Positions 18,560-28,959 of a DNA stretch of 64,000 nt are shown one piece after another. The position numbers were made by a program, and so were the translations under genes. The DNA is taken from NCBI GenBank assembly GCA_947502595.1, contig CANNAM010000012.1, positions 44,117 to 108,116 on the forward strand, read 5' to 3'. The first letter of the stretch is position 1. Each line of letters starts with the position of its first letter. Below the pieces are notes generated by a model. It saw nothing but the letters and a program-made list of their open reading frames with translations, was not told where the DNA came from and made no database searches. This DNA is from an uncultured Marinicella sp. GTDB taxonomy: Bacteria; Pseudomonadota; Gammaproteobacteria; Xanthomonadales; Marinicellaceae.

Positions 18560-21400
18560 TTATTTTAACCTTGGCTTCAGAATTTCCTTAAGAAACGCCC
18601 CGGTGTGGCTTTTTTTGTTTTTAGCCAATTGTTCTGGTGTCCCTTTGGCGATGATTTCACCACCGCCATTACCGCCTTCAGGACCCAGGTCAATCACCCA
18701 GTCTGCAGTTTTTATCACGTCTAAATTATGTTCGATCACCATGATGGTATTGCCATTGTCGCGTAAGCGATGCAGCACTTTCAACAGTTGTTTGATGTCT
18801 GCAAAATGCAAGCCAGTGGTCGGCTCATCTAAAATATACACTGTTTGTCCGGTGTCTCGTTTAGACAATTCTTTGGCCAATTTAACCCGTTGTGCTTCAC
18901 CGCCAGATAAAGTCGTGGCGTTCTGACCTAAGGTGATGTAACTCAGCCCTACATCCATCAAAGTTTGTAATTTACTGGCAATCGGTGGAATGGCTGAGAA
19001 AAAGGGCAGGGCATCTTCCACAGTCATGCTTAAAACTTCATAGATGTTTTTGCCTTTGTACTGTACGTCCAGCGTTTCCCGGTTGTAGCGTTTGCCTTTG
19101 CAGGTGTCGCAAGTGACATAAACATCGGGTAGAAAGTGCATTTCGACTTTGATTAAACCATCGCCTTGGCAGGCTTCACAGCGCCCCCCTTTGACGTTGA
19201 AGCTGAATCGACCGGGTTTGTAACCACGGGTTCTGGCTTCTTGTGTGTTGGAAAACAAATCCCGAATCGGGCCAAATAATTGTGTGTAGGTGGCTGGGTT
19301 AGAGCGGGGTGTTCTGCCGATGGGTTTTTGGTCAATGTCGACCACTTTATCGAACAGTTCAATGTTTTCAAAGCTCTTGTATGGCTGTGCTTGGTGTGAG
19401 GCTCGATTCAAATGGTTGGCCAGTACTTTGTAAACAGTTTCGTTGATTAAGGTTGACTTTCCTGAGCCAGATACGCCAGTAATACAGGTCATTAAGCCCG
19501 CAGGTATTTCAATATCAACATCTTTAAGGTTATTACCAGAAGCGCCGTTGAGTTTAAATAATTGGTTTTTATCTATTGGGTGTCTGGTGGCAGGAATCTC
19601 AATTTTCAATTCACCGGTGAGGTATTTTCCGGTGATGGAGTTTGGGTTGTCACAAATTTGTTGTGGTGTGCCTTGGGCGACAATGTTCCCGCCATGCACC
19701 CCGGCGCCAGGACCAATATCAACCACAAAGTCAGCCATTCTGACCGCGTCTTCATCGTGTTCAACGACAATCACAGTGTTGCCCATGTTTTTTAAGTTAA
19801 CCAAGGTTTTCAATAATTTTTCATTGTCACGTTGGTGTAAGCCTATGGAGGGCTCATCCAATACATACATCACGCCAACCAAGCCTGCACCAATTTGCGA
19901 AGCCAGTCGAATCCTTTGCGCTTCACCGCCGGACAAGGAGTCGGCTTTGCGATCGACGGTTAAATAGTTCAAGCCTACATTGACTAAGAAACTCAGTCTT
20001 TCGCGAATTTCTTTGATTATTTTTTCTGCAATTTGGGCTTTTTGACCTTCCAGCTTGAGTTGGGTAAAGTGTTCCAGTGCACCGGCTATGGACATGGCGT
20101 TGACCTGTGGCAATGGCACGTCATTGATGAACACATTTCTGGCACTGCTGTTGAGCCGTTGACCTGAACATTCGGGACACGGTTTTTTGCTGATGTATTT
20201 ATTTAATTCCTCACGCACCATAGAAGACTCAGTCTCTTGGTAGCGACGCTTCATGTTGTTGGCAATGCCTTCAAAAGGGTGGTTGCGTTCATACTGCCCT
20301 TTGTCGCTGTAATACGTGAATCGTATGTTCTTCTTGCCACTGCCAAAAAACAACACGTCCTGAATGTCCTGTGGTAAATCCTCTAATGGCGTATTGACAT
20401 CGAATTGATAGGTTTTTGCTACAGCTTGAAGTAATTGAAAGTACCAGCCATTGCGTTTATCCCAGCCGCGCACTGCGCCATCTGCCATGGACAATTTCTT
20501 GTTCAATACGATGCGCTCAGGATCAAAAAATTGGCTGATGCCTAAACCATCACATTCACCACAAGCGCCATTGGGTGAATTGAACGAAAACAAACGCGGT
20601 TCCAGTTCGCTCAGCGAATAGTTACACACTGGGCAAGAAAACAATGAACTGAACAAGGTGTCTATCGGTTGTTCATCTGCAGCTTCATCGAATGACACCA
20701 CTTGTGCCAAACCTTCAGACAATGCCAGTGCAGTTTCAAATGATTCAGCTAAACGTTGTGCAATGCCCGGTTTGACTTTGAACCGATCCACTACGGCCTC
20801 TATGTGGTGTTTTTGTTTGGGGTTGAGTTTAGGTAAGTCATCGATGTTATACAACGCACCATCAATCCTGACGCGCACAAAACCACTGCCCCGCAGTTGT
20901 TCCAATAACAACACATGTTCACCTTTGCGATTCCGCACCACAGGTGCCAATAACATCAGTTTTCGACCAGTTTCTAACGCCAGCACCTTGTCCACCATTT
21001 CAGACACTTCCTGCGCTTCCAGTGAGATGGCATGCTCAGGACAGCGAGGCGTGCCAATGCGTGCGTACAACAAACGCAAGTAATCATAGATTTCAGTGAT
21101 GGTGCCTACTGTCGAACGTGGGTTGTGTGAAGTGGATTTTTGTTCGATGGAAATGGCCGGCGATAAACCTTCAATGTGATCCAAATCAGGTTTGTCCATC
21201 ATGGATAAAAACTGTCTGGCATAGGCAGACAAGGATTCAACGTAACGACGCTGGCCTTCGGCATAAATGGTGTCAAATGCCAACGAAGATTTACCTGAGC
21301 CCGACAATCCTGTGATCACGATGAATTGATCACGTGGTAGGTCGATATCGATGTTTTTTAAGTTATGGGTTCTGACACCGCGCAGCGAAATTGTTTTCAT
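18560..21400 (-). CDS. uvrA: UvrABC excinuclease subunit A
   Basis: 946 residues from the ATG at 21400; [17 protein letters not shown] matches the usual UvrA start, so a TTG five codons upstream is rejected. Two ABC ATPase domains (Walker [15 protein letters not shown] and [14 protein letters not shown]; two LSGGEAQR signatures) and zinc-binding pairs CPVC...CGEC and CEAC...CDTC are present. UvrA recognises DNA lesions and loads UvrB in nucleotide excision repair. I found no LexA-type CTGT-N8-ACAG box upstream. Confidence 0.97.
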   Translation of the reverse strand: MKTISLRGVRTHNLKNIDIDLPRDQFIVITGLSGSGKSSLAFDTIYAEGQRRYVESLSAYARQFLSMMDKPDLDHIEGLSPAISIEQKSTSHNPRSTVGTITEIYDYLRLLYARIGTPRCPEHAISLEAQEVSEMVDKVLALETGRKLMLLAPVVRNRKGEHVLLLEQLRGSGFVRVRIDGALYNIDDLPKLNPKQKHHIEAVVDRFKVKPGIAQRLAESFETALALSEGLAQVVSFDEAADEQPIDTLFSSLFSCPVCNYSLSELEPRLFSFNSPNGACGECDGLGISQFFDPERIVLNKKLSMADGAVRGWDKRNGWYFQLLQAVAKTYQFDVNTPLEDLPQDIQDVLFFGSGKKNIRFTYYSDKGQYERNHPFEGIANNMKRRYQETESSMVREELNKYISKKPCPECSGQRLNSSARNVFINDVPLPQVNAMSIAGALEHFTQLKLEGQKAQIAEKIIKEIRERLSFLVNVGLNYLTVDRKADSLSGGEAQRIRLASQIGAGLVGVMYVLDEPSIGLHQRDNEKLLKTLVNLKNMGNTVIVVEHDEDAVRMADFVVDIGPGAGVHGGNIVAQGTPQQICDNPNSITGKYLTGELKIEIPATRHPIDKNQLFKLNGASGNNLKDVDIEIPAGLMTCITGVSGSGKSTLINETVYKVLANHLNRASHQAQPYKSFENIELFDKVVDIDQKPIGRTPRSNPATYTQLFGPIRDLFSNTQEARTRGYKPGRFSFNVKGGRCEACQGDGLIKVEMHFLPDVYVTCDTCKGKRYNRETLDVQYKGKNIYEVLSMTVEDALPFFSAIPPIASKLQTLMDVGLSYITLGQNATTLSGGEAQRVKLAKELSKRDTGQTVYILDEPTTGLHFADIKQLLKVLHRLRDNGNTIMVIEHNLDVIKTADWVIDLGPEGGNGGGEIIAKGTPEQLAKNKKSHTGAFLKEILKPRLK

Positions 21401-21568
21401 GTGGTCAACAGTCAATCAAACCCATCATTTTAACTAAAACCCGTGAAGAATTTGTGCCTATTCTGAATATATTTCATACTGTCTGCTGATTGCCTGAACA
21501 ATGGCTGGTTTATTAGTGTGTCGATTTAAGTTTACATTGCGTTATAATTGCTGATTTGGACCAATCAA

Positions 21569-21739
21569 ATGAGTCGAAAATCATTGGTATTTTTTGCCTT
21601 GGGCTTGATTGCTTTGGCGCTTTATACGGCAGGTATTCATTCAGGCGTGGTTGCGGTCTTTGTGCTTGCAGTGGTGGTTGAAACTTGGTTTTGGATCAAG
21701 GTTTTTAAACTCAGAAGCAAGCGAAACCCCAATCAATGA
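21569..21739 (+). CDS. small two-helix membrane protein
   Basis: 56 residues from ATG 21569 (MSRKSLVFFALGLIALAL...). Two closely spaced hydrophobic segments are followed by a Lys/Arg-rich tail (FKLRSKRNPNQ). A TATAAT box lies at 21543-21548, 21 bases upstream. There is no clear Shine-Dalgarno. Too short for a family assignment; coding status rests on hydrophobic patterning and the promoter-like box. Confidence 0.5.
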   Translation: MSRKSLVFFALGLIALALYTAGIHSGVVAVFVLAVVVETWFWIKVFKLRSKRNPNQ

Positions 21740-21865
21740 CAAAGCTTTTTTTGTAGCAAGTAGCCGCTGCCTAATTCCCTTCAGATCAACTTGTTGTGGC
21801 TTAGCCAACAAAAATTGGCTGCAAAACTGTTGAACGCCACATTTTAATTTTTTATCCACTGGTGG

Positions 21866-22288
21866 GTGTTTTTTTTATTGTTTTTCATTGTATGTTTCAC
21901 CGCCACAACTGCTGCTGAAATCATCCACATAACACCAATTAAAGCATACAGCCATGATGGTAAGCAGTTGCAACTACTGGAGGCTTTGTTGTTTGGTACA
22001 GCATCTGGTGTATTGCTTGAACAGTCCCCAGACAATTGAGCGCTGGCCAAGAAAGTAGTTGGCAAGGGCAAGTTGGTCTTGCCTGGTTTACATGATGCCC
22101 ATGCACATATTCTGAATTATGGACTTTCACAACTGTTGGTTAACTAACAGGGCATTGACTCTTTGGCGAGCAGTTTGAAAAAAATCAGCTCATATGATTT
22201 GTTTAAAATCAAGCCTCAAGACATTTGGAAAACTCAGGTATTGGAAACTTGAGTGGCTGGTAAACAGGTGTTCAAGCTGGCCGAGTGA
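21866..22288 (+). pseudogene. amidohydrolase (YtcJ-like, amidohydrolase 3) pseudogene with large internal deletion
   Basis: One continuous frame from GTG 21866 encodes a signal peptide (FFLLFFIVCFTATTAAE). The N-terminal amidohydrolase block GKGKLVLPGLHDAHAHILNY follows, and then, with no linking middle, the typical family C-terminus DLFKIKPQDIWKTQVLET and VAGKQVFKLAE. The frame contains stops at 22037-22039 (TGA), 22145-22147 (TAA) and 22250-22252 (TGA replacing an expected residue before VAGK). Roughly four fifths of the enzyme is missing. The metal ligand motif HxH (HAH) survives. It is a dead gene, recent enough that the reading frame is still aligned. Its 3' end overlaps the end of the convergent ybaN-like gene. 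Confidence 0.8.
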
Positions 22289-22625
22289 TGATGTACAAGG
22301 CTGCCAACAACAGTATGACAGATTGTAAGGCAATGGCCCAAAGTGGGGTGTTGAGTAAGTAGCTTAAAATTGGCATGATGGCCATCACCGTCAAGGCTGT
22401 TACTTTACTGCGTTTATCAATGCGCCCACCATCTTGCCAGTTTTGAATTACCTTACCCCACCTGGGATGATTCAATAACCAGGCATGCAGTGAGGGTGAA
22501 GACTGTGCAAATGCGGCGGCTGCCAATATCAGGAATGGGGTGGTGGGCAATAACGGCAACACCACGCCAAGCAATCCCAATGTCAGGCTGATGATGCCGG
22601 TGAAAAACCAAATGATTCTTTTCAT
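22272..22625 (-). CDS. YbaN/DUF454 family inner-membrane protein
   Basis: 117 residues with three hydrophobic segments. The signature GLLGVVLPLLPTTPFLILAA followed by a short loop with SPSLHAWLLNHPRWG defines DUF454 (E. coli YbaN). Function unknown; in other bacteria it is often near haem or iron genes, which is not evident here. It precedes no obvious operon partner; the SRPBCC gene lies 54 bases upstream on the same strand. Confidence 0.88.
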   Translation of the reverse strand: MKRIIWFFTGIISLTLGLLGVVLPLLPTTPFLILAAAAFAQSSPSLHAWLLNHPRWGKVIQNWQDGGRIDKRSKVTALTVMAIMPILSYLLNTPLWAIALQSVILLLAALYIITRPA

Positions 22626-22679
22626 GCTGCTGGTACTGGCTTCAACTTATTATTGATGTTGTTTATAAGGCGTTTAAGT

Positions 22680-23111
22680 TTACTTATTTAACTGCTTCAA
22701 ACGTTGAGTAAAAATCTTTTCAAGGGATTTTTTGAGTTGCCAACCAATGAAGTGCCCGATAACTGGGGTGTGACAAGTGAAGTGGGAATGCCAATCAACT
22801 TGGGTGCCTTCATCCAGTTCTTTGAGCTCCAACCAGCCATTGTGGTGTGTGAGGTTAATTTTTGGCTTGATGTCGGTAAGCAAGTAGTCGTAGCTTTTGT
22901 TGAGTTCAAAGGCAGTGATTTTTTCAGTTAAGGTGTATTTATTGGCGCGCACTGTCCTGATGGCGCCTAAGCCGTTGGCTTCAGGTTGGCCTTTTTTAAT
23001 CACATGACAGGCCATGCCATCTCCAGACAAAAACTTGCGGTGATCGGTGATGGCGGCAAAAACTGCCGGTAAATCATCTTTGACGATGGTTGTGACGTGG
23101 ACTTTGTGCAT
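22680..23111 (-). CDS. SRPBCC-fold (polyketide cyclase/START-like) protein
   Basis: 143 residues. N-terminus MHKVHVTTIVKDDLPAVFAA, then GLGAIRTVRANKYTLTEKI and a C-terminal helix ending in a Lys-rich tail fit the SRPBCC small-ligand-binding fold. Members bind lipids or hydrophobic small molecules; the specific ligand is unknown. Upstream of the DUF454 gene on the same strand. Confidence 0.75.
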   Translation of the reverse strand: MHKVHVTTIVKDDLPAVFAAITDHRKFLSGDGMACHVIKKGQPEANGLGAIRTVRANKYTLTEKITAFELNKSYDYLLTDIKPKINLTHHNGWLELKELDEGTQVDWHSHFTCHTPVIGHFIGWQLKKSLEKIFTQRLKQLNK

Positions 23112-23262
23112 GCTGACGATGGTACTGTATGTTGTTAAATTATTATACGTGTATAAGCATCAGGGCTGTAAAACATTGTTAACTAAAATGCTGATAGGTG
23201 AAGCTAAAGTGAGGTTTTAGGTGTTTTTAGGCTGTGTTTTAAGTTTTCAGGCTGAATTTTAT

Positions 23263-23295
23263 GGACTGCCAGTTAGGTTCAATAGCTGACAGTCC
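23263..23295 (-). terminator. hairpin at the 3' end of ybiT
   Basis: GGACTGCCAG (23263-23272) pairs with CTGACAGTCC (23286-23295) with one G-U pair. It lies 12 bases beyond the ybiT stop on the minus strand. Only a weak T-rich tail follows (ATAAAATT), so termination efficiency is uncertain. Confidence 0.4.
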
Positions 23296-23306
23296 GTGAA
23301 ATGGTG

Positions 23307-24905
23307 CTACTGACTTTTGATGCCTTGGCGCTCCAAATACTCTTGGTAATTGCCACGGAAATCAACCACATCATCAGGCATGATTTCCATGATACGTGTG
23401 GCAATAGACGATACGAATTGGCGATCGTGAGAGACGAATATCAAAGTGCCATCGTAGTTTTCCAAAGCCAGGTTCAAAGATTCAATTGACTCCATGTCCA
23501 AGTGATTGGTTGGCTCATCCATGATAATCACATTGGGTTTTTCTAACATCAACTTACCAAACATCAAGCGGCCTTTTTCGCCACCGGAAAGCACGCTGAT
23601 TTTTTTGTTGGAATCTTCTTTAGAAAATAACAAGCGCCCCAATACCGAACGAATGGCTTGCTCGTCATCGGTGGGTTTTTTGAATTGTTCCATCCAATTG
23701 AATACCGTCATGTCCTGTTTGAAAGCGCCGAGGTTGTCCTGTTTGAAGTAGCCAATTTCTACATTTTCTGACCATTTGATGTCGCCACTATCGGCTGGAA
23801 TGGTTTCAGTGATGCAGTTCAAAAGTGTGGTTTTACCAATGCCATTGGCACCAATTACTGCCAATCGCTCACCAACTTCGAGTAATAAGTCAACACCCTT
23901 GAACAAAGTTTTATCATCAAATGATTTGCTTAAGCCTTTTACATTGATGGCGTTTCTGAACAGCTTCTTTTCTTGTTCAAACACAATGTATGGGTTTACC
24001 CTGGATGAAGGTTTGATGTGCTCTAATTGAATCTTATCCAGTTGTTTTTGTCTGGAAGTGGCTTGTTTGGCTTTTGATGCGTTGGCCGAAAAACGACTGA
24101 CAAAGCTTTGCAATTCGGCAATTTGTACTTTCTTTTTGGCATTCTCGGCGTACTTTTGTTCGCGGGCTTGGGTGGCCGCAGTCATGTATTCATCGTAATT
24201 GCCAGGGAATAAGCGCATTTCGCCGTAATCCAAATCAGCCATATGGGTACACACTGAATTCAAAAAGTGGCGGTCATGTGAGATGATGATCATTGATGAT
24301 TTTCTGGCTTTTAAAGTGTCCTCCAGCCAACGAATGGTGTTGATGTCCAAGTTATTGGTGGGTTCATCAAGCAACAAGAAATCAGGGTCAGCAAACAGGG
24401 CTTGTGCCAACAACACCCGTAATTTCCAGCCTGGTGCTACTTCTGACATCGGGCCAAAATGCTGGGCTTCTGGAATATCCAGCCCAAGTAACAACTCGCC
24501 AGCACGGGCTTCGGCAGAGTAGCCGTCCATTTCAGCAAAAGTGTTTTCCAACTCACCCACCAACATGCCTTCTTCATCAGACATTTCGGGCAGACTGTAT
24601 ATGCGGTCACGTTCAGATTTAATCGCCCACAATTCTTTGTGGCCCATGATGACGGTGTCTATCACTGAATGCGCTTCAAAGGCATACTGATCCTGACCCA
24701 GCACGCCGATGCGTTCATCAGGATCATAACTGACGTTGCCAGATGTGGGCTTCAGCTCGCCGGTAAGGATCTTCATGAAGGTGGATTTCCCACTGCCGTT
24801 GGCGCCAATTAAACCGTAGCGGTTGCCGTTGCCGAATTTTATTGAGATGTTCTCAAACAGAGGTTTGGAACCGAATTGCATGGTGATGTTGGCTGTTGAA
24901 ATCAT
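23307..24905 (-). CDS. ybiT: ABC-F family ATPase YbiT
   Basis: 532 residues with two ABC domains and no membrane segments. [17 protein letters not shown], the Walker [34 protein letters not shown] (the altered first signature typical of YbiT), [19 protein letters not shown] and [12 protein letters not shown] are all present. ABC-F proteins bind the ribosomal E site and relieve stalled or antibiotic-bound ribosomes. A perfect TATAAT on the minus strand at 24943-24938 is a likely -10. Confidence 0.93.
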   Translation of the reverse strand: MISTANITMQFGSKPLFENISIKFGNGNRYGLIGANGSGKSTFMKILTGELKPTSGNVSYDPDERIGVLGQDQYAFEAHSVIDTVIMGHKELWAIKSERDRIYSLPEMSDEEGMLVGELENTFAEMDGYSAEARAGELLLGLDIPEAQHFGPMSEVAPGWKLRVLLAQALFADPDFLLLDEPTNNLDINTIRWLEDTLKARKSSMIIISHDRHFLNSVCTHMADLDYGEMRLFPGNYDEYMTAATQAREQKYAENAKKKVQIAELQSFVSRFSANASKAKQATSRQKQLDKIQLEHIKPSSRVNPYIVFEQEKKLFRNAINVKGLSKSFDDKTLFKGVDLLLEVGERLAVIGANGIGKTTLLNCITETIPADSGDIKWSENVEIGYFKQDNLGAFKQDMTVFNWMEQFKKPTDDEQAIRSVLGRLLFSKEDSNKKISVLSGGEKGRLMFGKLMLEKPNVIIMDEPTNHLDMESIESLNLALENYDGTLIFVSHDRQFVSSIATRIMEIMPDDVVDFRGNYQEYLERQGIKSQ

Positions 24906-25141
24906 ATTAAAACTGCTGGTGACACAAAAAGGGCGCGATTATAACGCCAATCATTAATTAACGTGTGATTTTGCTGAAAAAATTAACTTTAAACAGGCTT
25001 TATTTTGTTTGGAATTAATTTTGCAGCACCATAATAATAAATTGCAACAATTATCAGCCCCATTGAATGCTGGGTACGTCACTTTGATTTTTTTCAGCTT
25101 TGATGTTTATTGTTATGAGAAAAAGCTGTATTTAAGACCAA

Positions 25142-25162
25142 ACAGTACCTATTTGGTACTGA
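25142..25162 (+). promoter_or_regulatory. candidate Rrf2/SufR operator
   Basis: CAGTACC-TATTT-GGTACTG (25143-25161) is a perfect 7-base inverted repeat with a 5-base centre, 19 bases before the sufR ATG. Its shape, A/T core between GTAC-type arms, resembles IscR/SufR type sites. Binding by the sufR product is inferred. A TATCAT (25169-25174) just downstream would give a nearly leaderless transcript; TATTTA (25129-25134) is an alternative -10. Confidence 0.55.
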
Positions 25163-25180
25163 TTGTGTTATCATTCGTGC

Positions 25181-25609
25181 ATGATCAAAATGTCGAAGTT
25201 AACTGAGTATGCTTTTATGGTAATCATGGCTTTAAAAAAGTCAGATTTGCCAGCCTCAGCAGACTTTTTAGCCAGTGTGACAGGGCTTGAAAAACCCACC
25301 GTAAGCAAAATCCTCAAGCTACTGAAAAAAGCTGGTTTGTTGGATTCAAAACGCGGTTCGGCAGGCGGTTATTTTTTAGTCAAACGAAAACAAGAAATCT
25401 CACTGAATGATGTCATTGTGGCAATCGAAGGCGGGATGTCCTTGACTGATTGCGCAGATGATGACGATGCTTGTCATTTAACCCAATCTTGTTACATGAG
25501 TGCTGGCATGAAACGGGTCAATCAAGTGATCCTGAATGCCTTACAAAGTGTCACCGTCAGTGATATTTTGGATGAAAAGAAAAAAATTACTTTACAGATA
25601 AAACCATGA
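25181..25609 (+). CDS. sufR: Rrf2-family SUF system regulator
   Basis: 142 residues from ATG 25181 ([20 protein letters not shown]). Winged helix with the recognition segment [27 protein letters not shown], then a cluster of three cysteines C91, C98 and C104 ([16 protein letters not shown]) that would bind an Fe-S cluster. It senses Fe-S status and controls the suf operon. Stop overlaps the sufB start (ATGA). The ATG at 25190 is an alternative; neither has a Shine-Dalgarno. Confidence 0.9.
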   Translation: MIKMSKLTEYAFMVIMALKKSDLPASADFLASVTGLEKPTVSKILKLLKKAGLLDSKRGSAGGYFLVKRKQEISLNDVIVAIEGGMSLTDCADDDDACHLTQSCYMSAGMKRVNQVILNALQSVTVSDILDEKKKITLQIKP

Positions 25610-27075
25610 GCGAAAACATGCAAGTTGTAGAAGAAAATAAAGTGGTCAAAGACCGCGCCAAGCAAGTTTACAAAGAAGGTTTTGTGACTGACATTGAAGC
25701 CTTCACCATTCCGCCTGGTTTGGATGAAGACACCATTCGACTGATTTCTAGCAAGAAGGATGAGCCTGCGTGGCTGCTAGACTACCGTTTGGATGCCTTT
25801 CGTAAATGGCAAAAGATGCCAACCCCGAATTGGGCCAAATTGAAAATTCCTGAAATTGATTTTCAAGCCATCAGCTATTACTCGTCACCACATGCAGCCA
25901 ATGCCAATGCCCCTAAGTCATTGGATGAAGTTGATCCCAAGCTGCTTGAAACCTATGACAAATTAGGTGTGCCTTTGCATGAGCGTGAACGTTTGGCTGG
26001 GGTGGCTGTTGATGCCGTGTTTGACTCTGTATCAGTTGGTACTACATTCAAGGCCGAACTGGAGAAGGTCGGAGTGATATTCTCTTCTTTTTCTGAAGCT
26101 GTCCATGACCACCCAGAACTGATACAAAAATACCTTGGTACAGTGGTGCCGGCACAAGACAACTACTTTGCTGCTTTGAACGCGGCTGTTTTCAGTGATG
26201 GATCATTTGTCTACATTCCTAAGGGCGTGCGTTGTCCGATGGAGTTGTCAACATATTTCAGAATCAACGCCATCAACACCGGTCAATTTGAAAGGACTTT
26301 GATTGTGGCTGAAGATGGTGCTTCTGTAAGTTACCTCGAAGGCTGTACTGCGCCGATGCGGGATGAAAATCAATTGCATGCTGCGGTGGTTGAGTTGATT
26401 GCCATGGACGATGCCAAGATCAAATACTCTACAGTACAGAACTGGTACCCAGGTGATGAAGACGGTAAAGGTGGTATATACAATTTTGTAACCAAGCGCG
26501 GCAATTGCCAAGGTAAAAACTCAAAAATTTCATGGACTCAAGTGGAAACAGGCTCAGCCATCACTTGGAAGTACCCCAGTTGTATTCTGCGTGGTGATAA
26601 TTCCAGTGGTGAGTTTTATTCAGTGGCTTTGACCAATAACCACCAACAAGCCGATACCGGCACCAAAATGATTCACTTAGGTAAAAACACCAAAAGTACA
26701 GTCATTTCCAAAGGTATATCAGTGGGTAAAAGTCAAAACGCATACCGCGGTTTGGTCCGGGTGGCTAAAAAAGCAGACAACGCCAGGAACTTCACCCAAT
26801 GTGATTCATTGTTGATTGGTAAGTCCTGTGCGGCACACACCTTCCCATATACAGAATCGGCTAACATGACGGCCAAGTTAGAGCATGAGGCCACCACCTC
26901 TAAAATATCTGAAGATCAGTTGAACTATTGTTTGCAGCGAGGTATCACCGAAGAAGATGCCATTTCATTGATAGTCGATGGATTTTGTAAACAAGTATTC
27001 AAAGAATTACCCATGGAGTTTGCGGTCGAAGCAAAAGCCTTGTTGGACATCTCATTAGAAGGAGCAATCGGTTGA
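25606..27075 (+). CDS. sufB: Fe-S cluster assembly scaffold SufB
   Basis: 489 residues. Conserved SufB blocks include [40 protein letters not shown] sequence at about 205-225 and the C-terminal cluster-binding region ([16 protein letters not shown]). SufB forms the SufBC2D complex on which nascent [4Fe-4S] clusters are built. Second gene of the suf operon. Confidence 0.97.
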   Translation: MSENMQVVEENKVVKDRAKQVYKEGFVTDIEAFTIPPGLDEDTIRLISSKKDEPAWLLDYRLDAFRKWQKMPTPNWAKLKIPEIDFQAISYYSSPHAANANAPKSLDEVDPKLLETYDKLGVPLHERERLAGVAVDAVFDSVSVGTTFKAELEKVGVIFSSFSEAVHDHPELIQKYLGTVVPAQDNYFAALNAAVFSDGSFVYIPKGVRCPMELSTYFRINAINTGQFERTLIVAEDGASVSYLEGCTAPMRDENQLHAAVVELIAMDDAKIKYSTVQNWYPGDEDGKGGIYNFVTKRGNCQGKNSKISWTQVETGSAITWKYPSCILRGDNSSGEFYSVALTNNHQQADTGTKMIHLGKNTKSTVISKGISVGKSQNAYRGLVRVAKKADNARNFTQCDSLLIGKSCAAHTFPYTESANMTAKLEHEATTSKISEDQLNYCLQRGITEEDAISLIVDGFCKQVFKELPMEFAVEAKALLDISLEGAIG

Positions 27076-27815
27076 TGTTAAAAGTAGATAACGTGTTCGC
27101 TAAGGCGGGCGAAAAAGAAATATTGAAAGGCTTAAGCTTAACGGTTAAGCCCGGTGAAGTACACGCCATCATGGGGCCAAATGGCTCTGGAAAAAGTACC
27201 TTTGGTAATTTACTGGCTGGTATGCCTTATGTTACGCCTCAGAGTGGTTCTGTAGAATATATGGGTAAAGATTTGCTGAGTTTGGAACCAGCAGAACGTG
27301 CGGCTGAAGGGGTGTTTTTGGCTTTTCAGTACCCGGTAGAAATTCCCGGGGTAAATAACATGTATTTTTTGCGTACAGCTTTGAACGCCCAACGTAAATA
27401 CCGTGGCGAAGAGCCGATGGATTCAGCCCAATTTTTACGGATGGTGAAACAAAAAATCAAAGATTTGAACATGCGTGATGACCTGTTGAAAAGACCAGTG
27501 AATGTGGGCTTTTCCGGTGGTGAAAAAAAACGCAATGAAGTGTTTCAGATGGGTGTTTTAGAACCGAAGTTAGCCATCCTGGATGAAACCGATTCAGGTT
27601 TGGACATTGATGCATTGAAAATTGTTGCAGATGGGGTGAACCACCTGCGTTCACCAGACCGATCATTCATCATCATCACGCATTACCAGCGTTTATTGGA
27701 TTACATTAAGCCTGATTACGTACATGTTTTGGCTGATGGTAAGATTGCAAAAACAGGCGATAAAAGTCTGGCCTTTGAACTAGAAGAGCAGGGTTATGGT
27801 TGGCTTAATAAATAA
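27075..27815 (+). CDS. sufC: Fe-S cluster assembly ATPase SufC
   Basis: 246 residues from the ATG at 27075 (TGATG overlap with sufB; AAGGAG upstream). ABC ATPase with Walker [13 protein letters not shown], signature VGFSGGEKKRNE and Walker B AILDETDSGLDID, the standard SufC sequence. It energises SufB and SufD in the SufBC2D complex. Confidence 0.97.
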   Translation: MLKVDNVFAKAGEKEILKGLSLTVKPGEVHAIMGPNGSGKSTFGNLLAGMPYVTPQSGSVEYMGKDLLSLEPAERAAEGVFLAFQYPVEIPGVNNMYFLRTALNAQRKYRGEEPMDSAQFLRMVKQKIKDLNMRDDLLKRPVNVGFSGGEKKRNEVFQMGVLEPKLAILDETDSGLDIDALKIVADGVNHLRSPDRSFIIITHYQRLLDYIKPDYVHVLADGKIAKTGDKSLAFELEEQGYGWLNK

Positions 27816-28959
27816 TTGGATGACCCAAGCCGAAGCAAGCTTGGATGACAGTAAGCAGCCCAGCTGGTTACAACTAAAACGACAAACTGCCCAACAACAA
27901 TTGCAGCAGTTAGATGATCCCAGTCGAACTTTAGAATTGTGGCGTTATGCAGATGTGAGTCGTTTGTCTAAATCGCTCAATTCAGTTGTAGCGCCTAGTC
28001 AGAGTAAGTCAGCGGACAGTGGCGAAACTGATTTGCTGATTGTGCTCAATGAATCTGGCTATACCTGCATCGGGCAACAGCCTGAATGGTTGACCATTCA
28101 ATCTTTGGTAGAAATGGCTGCCCAAGATTGGCAGGATATCACTTTCGACCAAGAAACTGTGGTTAATTTAGCCAACACTTTGTTGGTTCAAAGCGGTGGT
28201 CTAATTACGGTCAAAACCACTCAGCAGCCGGTGCACATCAAGTTGGTATATGACTTTGCTGACCCAGAGGCTTGGCAGTATGTTCGCAATCATTTTAATA
28301 TTGCTGGTGGCACCAAAGTACATATCACTGAACAGCACCAAACTGGGCGCATCAATGCAGTCAATGTCTATCGTTTGGCCGCTGGAGCTGAATTAATCAG
28401 ACAACAAGACATTCAGTTGAATGTTGCGGAACAGTTTGTCAGTTACAACCAATTTGACACCGCACAAAATGTAGATGTGGTTAATATGAATCACCACATT
28501 GGCGGTTCATTGCAGCATCACCATCATGTGGTTAACTTCAATGCTGAACGGTCTAAATATAAGTCAGGTTCGATCAATAAATCTTTTGATGACAACAACA
28601 TAACTGACATTGTCAATGTGAACCATCATTTTAAGTACAACCAATCAGATGTGACTCACCGATCGATTGCCAAAGACCGTTCGCAAATCTTTAATAATGC
28701 CAAAGCCTATGTTGCGGTGGGTGCGGATCAAACTGAAATAGAACAAGATTTGAAGAATATTTTGTTGTCACCTGATGCCAAAATATTCAGTAAGCCAGAG
28801 CTTGAAGTGTACACCGATGAAGTGGTGGCAGCCCATGGTTCGACCATTGGTGCATTGGACGACACCGTTTTGTTTTACCTGCAATCCCGTGGTATCGATA
28901 TTGAGCAGTCTCGCGACATCATGATTGAATCATTTGAGCGAGAGGCTTTGGTATGTTGA
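27796..28959 (+). CDS. sufD: Fe-S cluster assembly protein SufD
   Basis: 387 residues, beta-helix SufD family, related to SufB. Blocks include VNLANTLLVQSGGLITVK, NHHIGGSLQHHHHVVNF and the C-terminal EVVAAHGSTIGALDDTVLFYLQSRGI. The ATG at 27796 overlaps sufC by 20 bases and has GAAGAG and AGGG upstream; the ATG at 27820 is an alternative. SufD pairs with SufB and is needed for iron acquisition into the cluster. Confidence 0.93.
   Translation: MVGLINNWMTQAEASLDDSKQPSWLQLKRQTAQQQLQQLDDPSRTLELWRYADVSRLSKSLNSVVAPSQSKSADSGETDLLIVLNESGYTCIGQQPEWLTIQSLVEMAAQDWQDITFDQETVVNLANTLLVQSGGLITVKTTQQPVHIKLVYDFADPEAWQYVRNHFNIAGGTKVHITEQHQTGRINAVNVYRLAAGAELIRQQDIQLNVAEQFVSYNQFDTAQNVDVVNMNHHIGGSLQHHHHVVNFNAERSKYKSGSINKSFDDNNITDIVNVNHHFKYNQSDVTHRSIAKDRSQIFNNAKAYVAVGADQTEIEQDLKNILLSPDAKIFSKPELEVYTDEVVAAHGSTIGALDDTVLFYLQSRGIDIEQSRDIMIESFEREALVC

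Noticed and set aside
21401..21568. LexA/SOS box upstream of uvrA
   Set aside because: No CTGT-N8-ACAG-like site found in the divergent intergenic region.
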